A DNA stretch of 64,000 bases from Plazaster borealis (taxonomy: Eukaryota > Echinodermata > Asteroidea > Forcipulatida > Labidiasteridae), in NCBI GenBank assembly GCA_021014325.1, contig CM037474.1:6303130-6367129 (forward strand), written 5' to 3'. The position numbers and the translations under genes are program-made. The notes beneath the pieces were generated by a model. The model did no database searches, had not been told where the DNA came from, and was given only the letters and a program-made list of their open reading frames with translations. This document shows, in pieces, positions 1-12,700 of the stretch; within the stretch, counting starts at the first letter, position 1, and every line of letters starts with the position of its first letter.

Positions 1-262
1 GGTACTTATGCCCTTGAGCAAGATACTTTATCATAATTGCTTGTCTTTTCGGATGGGACATGAAGCCGTAGGTCCTGTGTACTAGGATTGGTAGTGCACG
101 TCAAAGAACCCAAAACACTTATCGCGGAAAAGTAGGGGTTAACCCCTGTGTTTCTGGTTCACATAGCAAGCATCCTTGTTTATAGGTTTCCTCAGGCTTG
201 CGAGCTACAGTGATTAAGTTCATTTATGAGGCATCCTTGGTCATTACCAGAAATACATAATA
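1..262 (+). mobile_element. tRNA-derived SINE, tail type 1, 5' cut by window
   Basis: It matches the tail of full copies at 26981 and 33908: the segments gatgggacat, aggattggtagtgca, agtaggggttaacccc and gaggcatccttgg occur in the same order. The tRNA-like head lies before the window. Confidence 0.75.
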
Positions 263-636
263 ATCATATTTCGGGGGGAGGGGGCTGGCACCTGGGGGGC
301 ATTGGAAAATTGTGGGGACACTTGCCCCCGGGCAATACATTTGTACCAAAGCAAGCTTCCAGATAATGATGGTTATATAATGTATATTCCATGTTTTCTC
401 CTGAAGACAAGCAGAGTTTTTTCGAAACGTCAAGACCACACCGGCTCTTTTCAGAGCCAACACTCCCACAAAAGAGATTTTACACATGGTTGTACCCGCA
501 AGTTTACTATTTATTTATAGTTACTCCTTATTTGTTCACACCATGCAAAGCTTCAAAAACCACTTAGGTATAGTTACCAATGCTCTCCCACAGGTTATAT
601 TTGTTTTTGAGTATGTGTGCTCCTATATATTCGCAG
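263..636. other. intron sequence, no further feature seen
   Basis: This is the end of the intron upstream of exon A. G-rich and C-rich patches near 270-330 are low complexity. No gene or recognisable repeat was found. Confidence 0.6.
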
Positions 637-787
637 GTATATCTCATCTGCTACATCTCCCAAAGACATTGTCATCTTGGTCGACACAAGTGGGAGTATG
701 ACCGGGGTAAGAATTGAGATTGCCAAGCACACCGTCAACACTATCATGGGTACTCTTGGTGACGATGACTTCTTCAATGTGTTAACA
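637..787 (+). CDS. CACNA2D3: alpha-2/delta exon A: start of VWA domain with MIDAS motif
   Basis: The acceptor ttcgcag precedes 637 and the donor GTAAGT begins at 788. The first base completes a codon split with the previous exon; a TG there would give Trp, matching the WYI motif of the family. Residues 1-50 begin [16 protein letters not shown] and include DTSGSM, the DxSxS metal-ion-dependent adhesion site of the VWA fold, then [10 protein letters not shown]. This motif combination matches alpha-2/delta-3/4 better than alpha-2/delta-1/2. The exon ends on a codon boundary. Confidence 0.95.
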
Positions 788-3749
788 GTAAGTTGCCACT
801 GGGTACCGGTCAAAATACTGCCACATTCTAGAGAAATATTATATAACCAGGCATTTCATTTCGGAGAATACTTTTAATTAAATATTATATTAAAGTTATA
901 TTATTCTCAGTCATTGTTACTCTGTTATCCAATTGTTAAGTTTTATTACCAACTCATGCACCAAGCAAAAGATTCCAATTGTTAAACTAGAGATTTAAGA
1001 TTTGTCAAAATCCAACAGTATGATCTCTGAACAATGAAACATTCAAGAACACTGAACAATGAAACATTTATCACAGATGTTTTAAAACAGAGAAAGATAA
1101 AAGATTTCAGATTTTTTTTTTGAAACTCCATTTAATGCCTGTTTTTCAACCTTACTGTATGTAAGGGAGCGTCTCGAAAATTGGAACGGTAAGCGTTTTG
1201 GGTTTTTTATCGGTAAAGTATCCCAGCAAGTGAACATGGACCAGTCCGTTGGACCACCGGTGTGTTCCGTTGGATCATTCCAAAGGAATGTTCGGCTTAA
1301 TCTACACAATCAGCGGAATGTTCTTGCGGTCCAATGGATCGCGGGCATATGCCCACAGGAAAGTTCCTTCGCGCCTAGAACATGCCCGACTTTTGAGATG
1401 CTCCCTAAACCAGACATGATATTCTTCCTACTTTAGTCTGATTTCAGATTATTTTGCCCTTTGGAAAAATCAGAAAAATTGTGATTAAATAGCCTGAAAA
1501 GTCTACTAAAACTTACATACAACATGTGTTCATTTAGATCAGCCCTTGTACTCAATACAAATTTCCTATTTTTTTTCCAATGACCAAATATCATGTCTGC
1601 TAAACAGTCTTGAAAAGTAATCTCGATGTTCACTGCAGGCTTGGGTAATAATGATTCAGTTGACTTTTTTGTTCTTTCTTTTTTAAACAGTTCAGTGATA
1701 GTGCACAGTTTATACAGCCATGTTTTAATGGAACTCTTGTGCAGGCCAATTCAGACAACAAAAATGTGAGTTTCTTTTGTTAATATTTGTAGGTTTAAAA
1801 TGTAATGTATTTTGTATCTAATTCATTAGTCTTTGGTTCTGTAGAGTTTCCATTTCATTGCGCTGCTAACCGTAAGCACACGAAAAGGCATGCTAACCTT
1901 CCAGTGCTTACTGTATGAAAATGAATGACGTAACAATGCCAATCCATGGTGAGTTAACGCACAAGCTGGCCTAATTTTCTTGCTAACCTGTGAAATACAC
2001 TTATGCTTAACCAAATTTTTCTGCTATAGTTAGCATGAAAATTTGCTTACCGTTAAGTAGCGCTATGAAATTGGCCCCTGGTTTCGAGCGATTTGTTATT
2101 AAAAACAAATATAATACAAGTATCTTCAAAATGATTAGTTGTTAAAAGACTCTGGGAGCTGGGGTGGTCGGGTTGGCAGGTGGTATCTTTCCTCGCCTTC
2201 CACCTCTAGGACCACGGTTCAAATCACGCCGGGGGCACTATGTGGATTGGGTTTTCAGTCCCTACCTGACTGCGTGGGTTTTCCCTGGAATATTTCTCTG
2301 GGGTTTTCCTCCCACATCTCAAACTGAAACTTCCTTCCTTGTCTCCTCACCATGGGGTTCTTTGGCTAGTACAGTGATTAAGTTCGCTTTTGTCTGAGAG
2401 TCCTTGGCTTCACAACCAGAATTAATAAATGAAATGAAATAAAAGACTTGACACCGATGCATGTGAGAAAAGCTAGTCACTGCTGGGTGATTGCAGAAAA
2501 TGGTTCTATTTTATCGTGTAAACTTACAAGTTGTCAATTCTATGGGAGCAGTCATCGGTAATGTTATCATACAATCTACGTGTAATTTCCTGTTTCTATC
2601 AAAATATGATGACTTCTTCAAAGTAGTTCTTTGTTATGTACTCTTCATCATCAGCATCATCACCATGTCAGGCTGTACTTCCTTACTATTTCTACACATA
2701 ACTGCTCATCCCATTGTGTTCTTAATTATTTGTACCCTAGTGACTATACCTTTACCCCCCCCCCCCCCCCCCCCCCGAGGGGTCAAAACATTTTTCTTAA
2801 TAAGACACCGACAGACAAAAAAACCAAAACATCCAAACAGAGCCTGCTGTGTATTTTTCATTTCCTGCCAGACAGTGGACAAATTGCTGATAGCGAAGTA
2901 TATATATATCCCTCACCAAAGGATATCTGCATTCAATGCTGAACTTTGTTACGCACAGCTTTGCAATTCTTTGGCTGTTTTTGTTTAGCCTGGAGTGAAG
3001 ATTTCAGGACTTTTCTATGGATAGCCACTGGGCACAACTGGCAATAAATTTACAATACCCCCTGCCCCCCCCCCCACACACACACACAATCTCTTTAACT
3101 TTACATTTTTACATCAACAATATTTCAATCTTAACCCTTTAGAGACCAATCATTTCTGTATAATCATCACCATACGCCCAGATATTGCTAATCTTGTTGA
3201 TTTTTTGCACTGTGAAAATTATTAAGAAACAGAACACATGGTTTTGTTTTAGAGTTGTACATTCTATGTTAACATGGGAAACATTGGAAAGTGTCAATTC
3301 GATCCGATACCTTTTCTTTGACCCTCTTGTTTGAGAGGAAGAAGGTCAAATCTTGTGGCCGTTTGCGGCCGCTATGGGCATTTTGGTACAAGCCGCTTGC
3401 GGCCGTTACGGTCTCTAAAGGGTTAAAGAGGAAGGGAAATGACCAATTCAATTTTGTGATAAACTTCACGTTAAAATGGTGTAAATTGCCATTGTTTTCG
3501 ATACCCTTCCAGTGCAAAATTTGTCAGCATCCAAAACATCTGATGACATCATTCTGAGAAAAATGGGTCCGTTCATTTTTGTACAGGGATGTTTTTGGTT
3601 TATTCCTGACTTTCGATAACATTTATCAAAATGGCCTTGAATGTGACATTTCGACTTACAAAAAATTAGTCCTTGGAATGCAAAGGTGTTGTTGAAGTCC
3701 AATGATGTCATGTTAAATTTCGCTCTGAAAACATCCCCGTACAAAAATG

Positions 3750-3781
<32 letters not shown>

Positions 3782-6700
3782 GACCCATTTTTCTCAGAAT
3801 GATGTCATCAGATGTTTTAAATGTTGATAAATTTTGCACTGGAAGGGTATTGAGTTCAACGGCAGTTTACACCATTTTAATGTGGGGTTGGAGACTTTTA
3901 AGTTTTTTCCCCACTCACATGAGGACTCTATCTATTGGAAAATGAGAACATCACAAAATTGAATTGGTCATTTCCCTTCCTCTTTAAGTTTATGTTATGA
4001 CTGCAGAATACCTATAATTATTATCTGCACAATTGGAATAAAGATGGAGTCATGCTCACTTACTACATTCCAATAACCTATGAAAACTATAACTAAATAC
4101 AGTTGGTGCAATAATTTACTAATTAAAAGTCTTTGATACAAAAATACTATTTTTAACCAAAATGAACTCTAATAGTTTGGACATTTCAAAAATAAATTAT
4201 TGGTTTAATTTTCCTACTTGTTAATTACTCACTACATCCCAACCAGAAACAAAACAAAATAAAATACAATTGTTATAATAATTCACTAATTTAAAAGTCC
4301 TCGACTCATGAAGCCATTTTGAAGTACAACAGACTCCAATATTTTGGACAATTCAAACATTTGGTATTGATTTAATGTTCCTACTCAGTAATTTGTTTGT
4401 AATAATATTTGTTATTTCATACCAATTTTAATGTTTGATTGTAAGTGGTTGCTTTATTGAGACATGGGGCTAATTTCGTAGAGATGCTTAAGCAGAAAAA
4501 GTAGCTAAGCACAAGAAAATTATGCTTACCAGAATATGGTTACCAGCCAAAATACCATTTAACATGTACCATTTGTGACTGGAATCCTGCTTATGTTTGC
4601 TAAGCAGAAAATTGTTCAGCAATATTGTCTGCTTAAGCAGCTCTATGAAATTGGGTTATTTAATGCTTTTGATTTTGCAAAAAAAAATTGTCAGATATTG
4701 ACAATAATTGAATGACTTTTAGCAGTATCATTTTGTTCTATTTCAATCTTGTCTTTTTTTAGTAGTCATGCACCGTCAACAAATGCTTACATCGATATGT
4801 TTTAAACAAATCTGTTTGTTTGGGTGTCAATTTATGGGTCAATGAATCAACCCACCAGGCTAGGCTTTTACCAGGCTATTTGGCGATGTTTCAATAGGTA
4901 ACTTATTGATTTAAAAAAAAATGAAAAAAAAGCATGACGGAGTTAACAACATTTGTTTACAAACGGACTTTCAAAAGGGGTACCATGCCACACCGCAAGG
5001 TTAATAGTTGTGATCAAGAACTTGTTTTGTGATTTTGATTATTAAATTTCATATTATTATTTTTTGATTTGTGTCGATCCTAGTTGATAAAGCAAGGATT
5101 GTCTCAGATGCCGGACCCGAAGAATATTGCAGACCTAAACGTTGCATTGACCGAGGCATTCGAATTGCTTGATTCTGTAAGTTTTTACAAATATTTTCAC
5201 CCGTACGTCTCGAAATTCATCTTAGATTTATTCACATTACGTAGGTACCAACTAGTGTAGGGTATTTTTAAAGGGAGGGTATACCTTTGGTAATTACTCC
5301 AGAAATTAATGACCATAAAAACTGACTTGGTGAGAAGCACTGTTCAGCTGTTGATAATGTATAACATTCTGAGAAACGATTCCCTCGTAAGGAATGTGGT
5401 TTTATTAGAAAGGGATTCAAATAATGTCAATCTGAGAAACTTTTCTGCATGAAATGTTTCTCAGATTGTGTGTTCCAATTACGGATTATTCTTCCTTCAG
5501 GGACATAACCACTCCAGATTTTCGACGATATGTCTAAAACGCTTCCACCTTTTGAAATGAATTTTTTACAGGTTAGTTTTATTGTATATGTCTACATTTA
5601 TATAGGATTAAAACAATCGAAAGCTTCCAAAAACCAAAGGTATACTTTGCCTTAAAAGAGTCTGTTTACGTTTGGTAATTGGAACCCACTGTTTGTTTCA
5701 ATTGTAGATATATACCGTAAAACTAACTTGTGAAAATTTCATTTCAAAAGGTGGTAGCGTTTTTGAGATATTGCCGAAAATCTGGAGCGGTTATGTCCAC
5801 GCAGGAAGAATAATCTCCATACACAATCTGAGAAACGTTACTGCAGTAGCGCTTCTCAGATTCAAATTTTGGGGAAAGTGATATATTTTTCCATAAACCG
5901 CATTACTTCAAAGTGAAAAGTTTCTCAAAGTACATTATACTATCCAAAGCTGCTGTACTTCTTACCAAGTAATTTTTTAATGCCATTAATTTTCAGAGTC
6001 ATTACCAAACGTATACAAACCCTTTAAGAAGGCTACATTTGGATGTTTTGGTTCTAAGATTTACTCTGTTTTGTGTTGAGTACGACAAGGGCCTTTTATG
6101 CGTGGGTCATATTACAAATAATGAAAATCGCAGGTGGTTTGACACTAAATTTCTCCGACAAGAAAAAGTAAATTCATTCAGTTGTTCACTTGTTTTCTTT
6201 TGGGCTTTATTACACCTGTATCTGTCAGTGCTAATTGTGACAGGCCTATACTTTCTTAATATGTTATCCCCGTTGATCTGTTCATTCCAACCCATTTGCC
6301 TCGATCAGGCAGCTAATGACCCACGGAGCTTGTAGTACCCTAGACGGCTAGATACTACTTGATGTCCCAGTCCCATGCATGAGTTCACGTGAAGTGCATC
6401 TCCCCACTCCCACTTCTGATGGGAAGTGATGGATTTAACCAGTCAAGCAGGTTATACAGTTGCTTGATGAAGTCTAGTGGTTTTGTCAGCTCAATGTACG
6501 CGTAGCTAGTTTACAATCTGTTGGCTCCTGTATTTGATTACTGTATATGCCTCTACTGTTTCCTACTAGATGATTGATCAAATTGACTCTTTAAATGCAC
6601 TGGACACGTTTGGTAATTACTCAAAATATAATAGCATAAAAACTTACTTGGTAATGAGCAACGGAGAGCTGTTGATAGTATAAAACGTTGTGAAAAACGA

Positions 6701-9700
6701 CTCCCTCTGAAGTAGCGTAGTTTTTGAGAAATGGGTAGTTTCTCACTAAAATATTTGAGTCTGAAAAAGACTTCAGGCCTGAAGCCTTTTTCAGGCATCT
6801 GAAAGCACGCAAATTTGTGCAACAAGGGTGTTTTTCTTTCATTATTTTCTTGCAACTTCGATGACCAATTGAGCCCAAATTTTTACTGGCTTGTTATTTT
6901 TAGCATGTGTTGGGATACACCAAGTGAGAATACTGGTCTTTGACAATTACCAAACGTGTCCAGTGCATATAACTATGAAGACGCTTAACAATATATATAC
7001 TCATCACACATGATCAATTTTAGACTTAAAAATGAATTCAGACGTTTTTTTGTCTGCTTGGTGACAAGTTGTAGCTGTTATTTTCTTCAGATTTAAAGAA
7101 ATCCTGCTCTTTGATCTACTTCTCTAATGCTGAGGATACCGTTTCCAGAAGCTCCCTGGAATCTATAACTCCAGGGGGTTATCAAAGGCGGAAATGCCAT
7201 AATTTCACCCTTTAGAGACCATTCATTTTTGTATAATCATCACCATACGCCCAGACATGGGTTTTATTGCTGATTTGTTGAAGAAGAAAAAAATTGTAAA
7301 AGAAATTTGATATTGTTTTAGAAACATAGATACAATGTTAACATGGGAAACACTGGACAATGTCAATTCAGGTCATGACCTTTATTTGACCTTTTTTGGT
7401 GGTTGAGTGGAAGTAGGTCAGATCTTGCAGCCGTTTCCTGCTGCTATGGGCAGTTTTGGTACAAGCCTTTTCCGGTCGCTATGGTCTCTAAAGGGTTAAA
7501 CATACCTCCTAACATTTGGATCATTAGTTTCAGACCTTCTTACCACCAATGCCTATCACCCCTGAATCATTCAAGATTGCATAAATCATTATCTTAAAGA
7601 AAAATGCATCTCCAAAATCATTAATGAAAAAATAATTTCACCCGTCAAACTTAGCTCATAAAATTTGTTTTTAAAACTTGAAAGTTTCATTTCAAGTTTT
7701 ATTGGTTAAGTGTCTTGCTCAAGGACACAAGTGTCACGACCGGGACTTGAACCCACACTCTGCTGATCAGAAACACCAGAGCTTGAGTCTGGTGTTCTTA
7801 TCCGCTCGGCCACGACACGCCACTCATTGGTTGTAAAGTTATTGACATCCTTTTTATTGAATAGTACAAGAACCTTCGGTTCAATTCATGGATCATTGGA
7901 GACAATTGAGAGAATTGAACATGTGTTTTGAACATTATTTATATATAAGATGAAATTTGATTGATGGATGTTTCATGGGATAGGTCAGAGTTTGTTTTCT
8001 TTAAATTTTAGTTATTAAAGGGTCTATGGTAAAAGAAATCAATAGGTGGAAACATGATTGGGTGTACACCATTGTAAATTACTTTAGCGTTTTTGTTAAT
8101 TTAGTTTTGTTTGGATGATCTTCCCAACAAGGGAACTCGGCAAAGCTCCCACAAGGGGATATAAACGCCAAGCTGGCAACAGCCGATCTCTCTCATACAA
8201 ATATTGGTTAAACGTCTATGATTATGAATTTCACAAATCATTAAATTGTGATTCAGTAACTAGACGACAGTACTTATCTAGTCATTGTGAAATCAGCGGG
8301 TTAGCTTGTCCGGATTCGAGCCCAACACCTTGTGATTGCAAGTCCTGCAGTCTAACCACTTGACCACGGTGACGCCATAGTTATTACAGCGTGTTATGAA
8401 AAACTAGTTTAAGGGTCTGTATACGTTTGGTAATCACTCTCAACATTAATGGCAATAAAAACCTTCTTGGTTTAGAGGTACAGCAGCTTTTGCTAGTATA
8501 AAGCATTTTGAGAATCATTTCACTTCGAAGCAATGTGGTTCTGTGGTAATGTGGTTATCCCCCAAAATTTGAATCTGAGAAGCATTACTGTCAGATACGT
8601 TTCTCAGATTGTGTATTCCAATTAAGGATTAATCTTCCTGCTCCGACATAACCGCTCTGAATTTTCGGCGATATCTCAAAAATGAAATTTTCACAGGTTA
8701 GTTTTATTGTATATCTACATTTATACAGAGGATTAAAACAATCGAACAGTTAAAAAAACCAAAGGTATACTTTCCTTTTAAGATAATAACTCTGCAACCT
8801 GTCTATTCTTTAAAAAACAAATTAAGCGCTGGTTGTTATCAAATTATATATTAATGTAAGGGGCTTATTTTTGTTTAAACGTTGTAATTTGTTACTGTAT
8901 CTTTTTTCAGTTCCGAAATAGAACAGAAAAAGTAAGTGCGGATGATTGTTGTTAGGTTTGGTTGCACAGATTAGAGATTGTCACAAAGTAACCCACAATA
9001 ACAAAAATGATACCCACATAGTGACAGGAGTATATTAAACAACGGGTTAGAAGTGGAAAACTCCCTGCTTTTTTTTTAACAACTTTCGAAATATTGATGA
9101 GTATGAAGCATCTTGAAAACTGATTCTGAAAAAAATTAATTTTTGAAAATTCACAGGAGTGTTTGGTTGAAATTCAAGAAAAAAAAAAAAAAAAATCCTT
9201 TTTAAAAACATTAAAGGGACACTTTTCCTTGGATTGGGCAATTTGGGCTATAAAAGCATTTAAAAGCGTTCATTATGAAATGAATATGATTGGAAAGATG
9301 TTTTAAAAGTAGAATATAATGATCCACACAAATATGTCTTGAAATTGTGTGGCTTTCCTTTTACTTCGTGAACTAACATGGTCCGCCAAAAAATGGCTAA
9401 TAACGTGTTAGTTCACGAAGTAAAAGGAAAAACCACACAATTTTGAGGCACATTTGTTGGGATCATTAAATTCTACTTTTAAAACATCTTTCCATTTCAT
9501 TTCAATTCATTTCACAACAAACGCTTTTTTTTTAGGCCAAATTGCCAATTCCAAGGCAACGTGTCCCTTTAAAGGTGTGGTATACTATTTGTGATACAAG
9601 TATTTATGGATACTATAAATGAAAATAGTTTTGGAAACGTTTAAATGGTTAAAGCGTCTGCAACATTTATACCTCAGTTAGTTAAGAGTCATGTTTTCAA

Positions 9701-12700
9701 ATTCACTGCACAATGTGCAAAGAATGCTTGCATCACCTGTTAAGCTTCGCCCATCTGTAAGCTTCACCCATCAGTGATCTTGTTTAATCTACTCTTGTCA
9801 CGATAAAACCTTTCACACCAAAGAACAGAAATCACTGACATTATCACTTGATGTGAGTACTCACTCTGAAGGTGCACTTCCTGGGGGAAGTCTGAAATAA
9901 CCCCATTGAAATATGTTGAGTATCTTATAGAGAAGATAGGAAGGTGAAACTGGCTTGGATAATTATTTGTCTGTGAAACTCATCTTGTTTGTCTTGATTA
10001 AGGTTGGTGCTGGGGTAGGAGAGGGTGGAGTAAGGTTTAGGTGTTGGTGTTAGGGTCGGGAAGGGTGAGGGTAAGGGTTAGCTAAGGTTGGTGCTGGGGT
10101 AGGAGAGGATGGAGTAAGGTTTAGGTGTTGGTGTTAGGGTCGGGAAGGGTGAGGGTAAGGGTTAGCTAAGGTTGGTGCTGGGGTAGGAGAGGATGGAGTA
10201 AGGTTTAGGTGTTGGTGTTAGGGTTGGGAAGGGTGAGGGTAAGGGTTAGCCAAGGTTGGTGTTGGTTTCGAGAAGGGTAGGGTTGGGTTGAGGCAGGTGG
10301 GGTAAAGGTAAGGCATTGTTGGGGTTGGGGTTAGGAAGGGGGGGTAAGGGTTAGGGGATGAGGAGGGTGAGGGTAAGGGTTAAGCAAGGTATGTGTTGGG
10401 GTTGGGTAGAGTGGGGTAAGGGTGAGGCAATGTAGGTATTAGGGTTGGGTAGGGTGGGGTAAGGGTTAGGGGATGAGGAGGGTGAGGGTAAGGGTTAAGC
10501 AAGGTATGTGTTGGGGTTGGGTAGAGTGGGGTAAGGGTGAGGCAATGTAGGTATTAGGGTTGGGTAGGGTGGGGTAAGGGCTTTGGGGATGAGGAGGGTG
10601 AGGGTAAGGGTTAAGCAAGGTATGTGTTGGGGTTGGGTAGAGTGGGGTAAGGGTGAGGCAATGTAGGTATTAGGGTTGGGTAGGGTGGGGTAAGGGTTAG
10701 GGGATGAGGAGGGTGAGGGTAAGGGTTAAGCAAGGTATGTGTTGGGGTTGGGTAGAGTGGGGTAAGGGTGAGGCAATGTAGGTATTAGGGTTGGGTAGGG
10801 TGGGGTAAGGGCTTTGGGGATGAGGAGGGTGAGGGTAAGGGTTAAGCAAGGTATGTGTTGGGGTTGGGTAGAGTGGGGTAAGGGTGAGGCAATGTAGGTA
10901 TTAGGGTTGGGTAGGGTGGGGTAAGGGTTAGGGGATGAGGAGGGTGAGGGTAAGGGTTAAGCAAGGTATAATAATAATAATAATAAGACTTGTAATGCGC
11001 ACATATCCACCCTGCTGGGTGTTCAAAGCGCAGTAAAAAAACAAAAACCAAAACAAAACAAAAAAGGTATGTGTTGGGGTTGGGTAGAGTGGGGTAAGGG
11101 TGAGGAAATGTAGGTATTAGGGTTGGGGAGGGTGTTGGGGTAAGGGTTAAGCAAGTGTGGGTGTTGGGGTTAGGTAGGGTGGGGGTAAGGGTGTGGCAAT
11201 GTTGGTGTTGGGGTTAGGTAGGGTGGGGGTAAGGGTTAGGCACTGTTGGTGTTAGGGGTTGAGAAGGGTGAGGGTAAAGGTTAAGCAAGTGTGGGTGTTG
11301 GGGTTAGGTAGGGTGGGGGTAAGGGTGTGGCAATGTTGGTGTTGGGGTTAGGTAGGGTGGGGGTAAGGGTTAGGCACTGTTGGTGTTAGGGGTTGAGAAG
11401 GGTGAGGGTAAAGGTTAGCCAAGGTTGGTGTTGGGGTTGGGTAGGGTAAAGGTTAAGGGTTAGCCAAGGTTGGTGTTGGGGTTAGGTAGGGTGGGGGTAA
11501 GGGTTATAGGCACTGTTGGTGTTAGGGGTTGAGGAGGGTGAGGGTAAGGGTTAGCCAACGTTGGCGTTGGTGTTAGGAAGGGTGGGGGTAAGGGTTAGGC
11601 AAGGATATTGTTAGGGTTGAGGCAGGTGGGGGTAATGGTTGGGCAAGGTTTGTGTTGGGGCTGGGGGTTTGGGCACAGTTGTTGCTTTGGTTGTGAAACA
11701 CAGGGATAAGGGTCAGTGCAAGTTTGTTTTGTTTAACATTAACCAATAATTTCATCACCACTTTGTTTTACACATACAATGCACTGGTTTGTTTTTTATA
11801 TAAAAAGAAGAACATTGTAAAGCTAACCATATAGTGTCAGGTGGGCCATTCACTATTATTAATTTTTTTCAGTGAAAGCACTTCTGTGTCAAACAACACA
11901 CTGACAGAGAAAAATCTAACAGCGGTAATCTCAACATGGTTATGATTCCTCTGAAACGTTTTGGAACATTTTCCATTTCATTTCTCAATATTTCACCAGC
12001 TGCTAATACAAAATGTGTCAAGTTTCTAGATAAAGAAACATTATCTTGTCTTGTTTCGTCTCTCGCAGTTCAACAACACAGGCACTGGAGCAAACTGTAA
12101 CCAGGCTTTGATGCTGATTACGGATGGAGCGCACGAGACGTTTGAAGAAGTATTTGACAAGTACAACGAGGACCGACATGTAGGTTATATCATGAGGGAT
12201 TTATTTGTAATGAAATACGTTTGCTCACACATGATGAAAGATGCTATATAGAACTGACCTAACAAACTTAAAGGTATTATACAGGATTGGTAGAGCTGAC
12301 AAAATAGTCGCAGACGGTGTTCATGTTATATGTGGTCAACCATATACATGAAATGACAAACCTGTGAAAATTTGGGCTTAAGAAATATGTTGTGTGAGTC
12401 AGGAGAAAATAGTGAAAAACCATGCACAATTAAGATACATTGTCATTAATTTTGGTTGTAACAGCTGAAATCAGCTGTTTTTGTTTTAAGTTTTCAGACA
12501 CAGTTCTCTCAAATATGACCTCATTTCAGAGGGAAATGTTCCACAGAAAAAATTGGTTCTAGTTTGAACTTCATAATCAGTAAACTATCAGACTCAAATT
12601 AAACATTTTGTTATCGTTACCAATCCTGTATGATACCTTTAAAGGGGATGATTTGAGAAGAGTGCTTTAATTCTAGTCCTTCAAGGATGTAGGATGACGT

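Noticed and set aside
2491..2988. 165-codon open frame with a proline run
   Set aside because: The proline run is the poly-C tract; the rest shows no family motif and lies in an intron.
11873..11924. Possible exon between exons C and E (ttttttcag acceptor, gtaatc donor)
   Set aside because: Its 52-nt length breaks the frame between two phase-0 exons and phase-0 reading meets TGA at once; the donor is weak.
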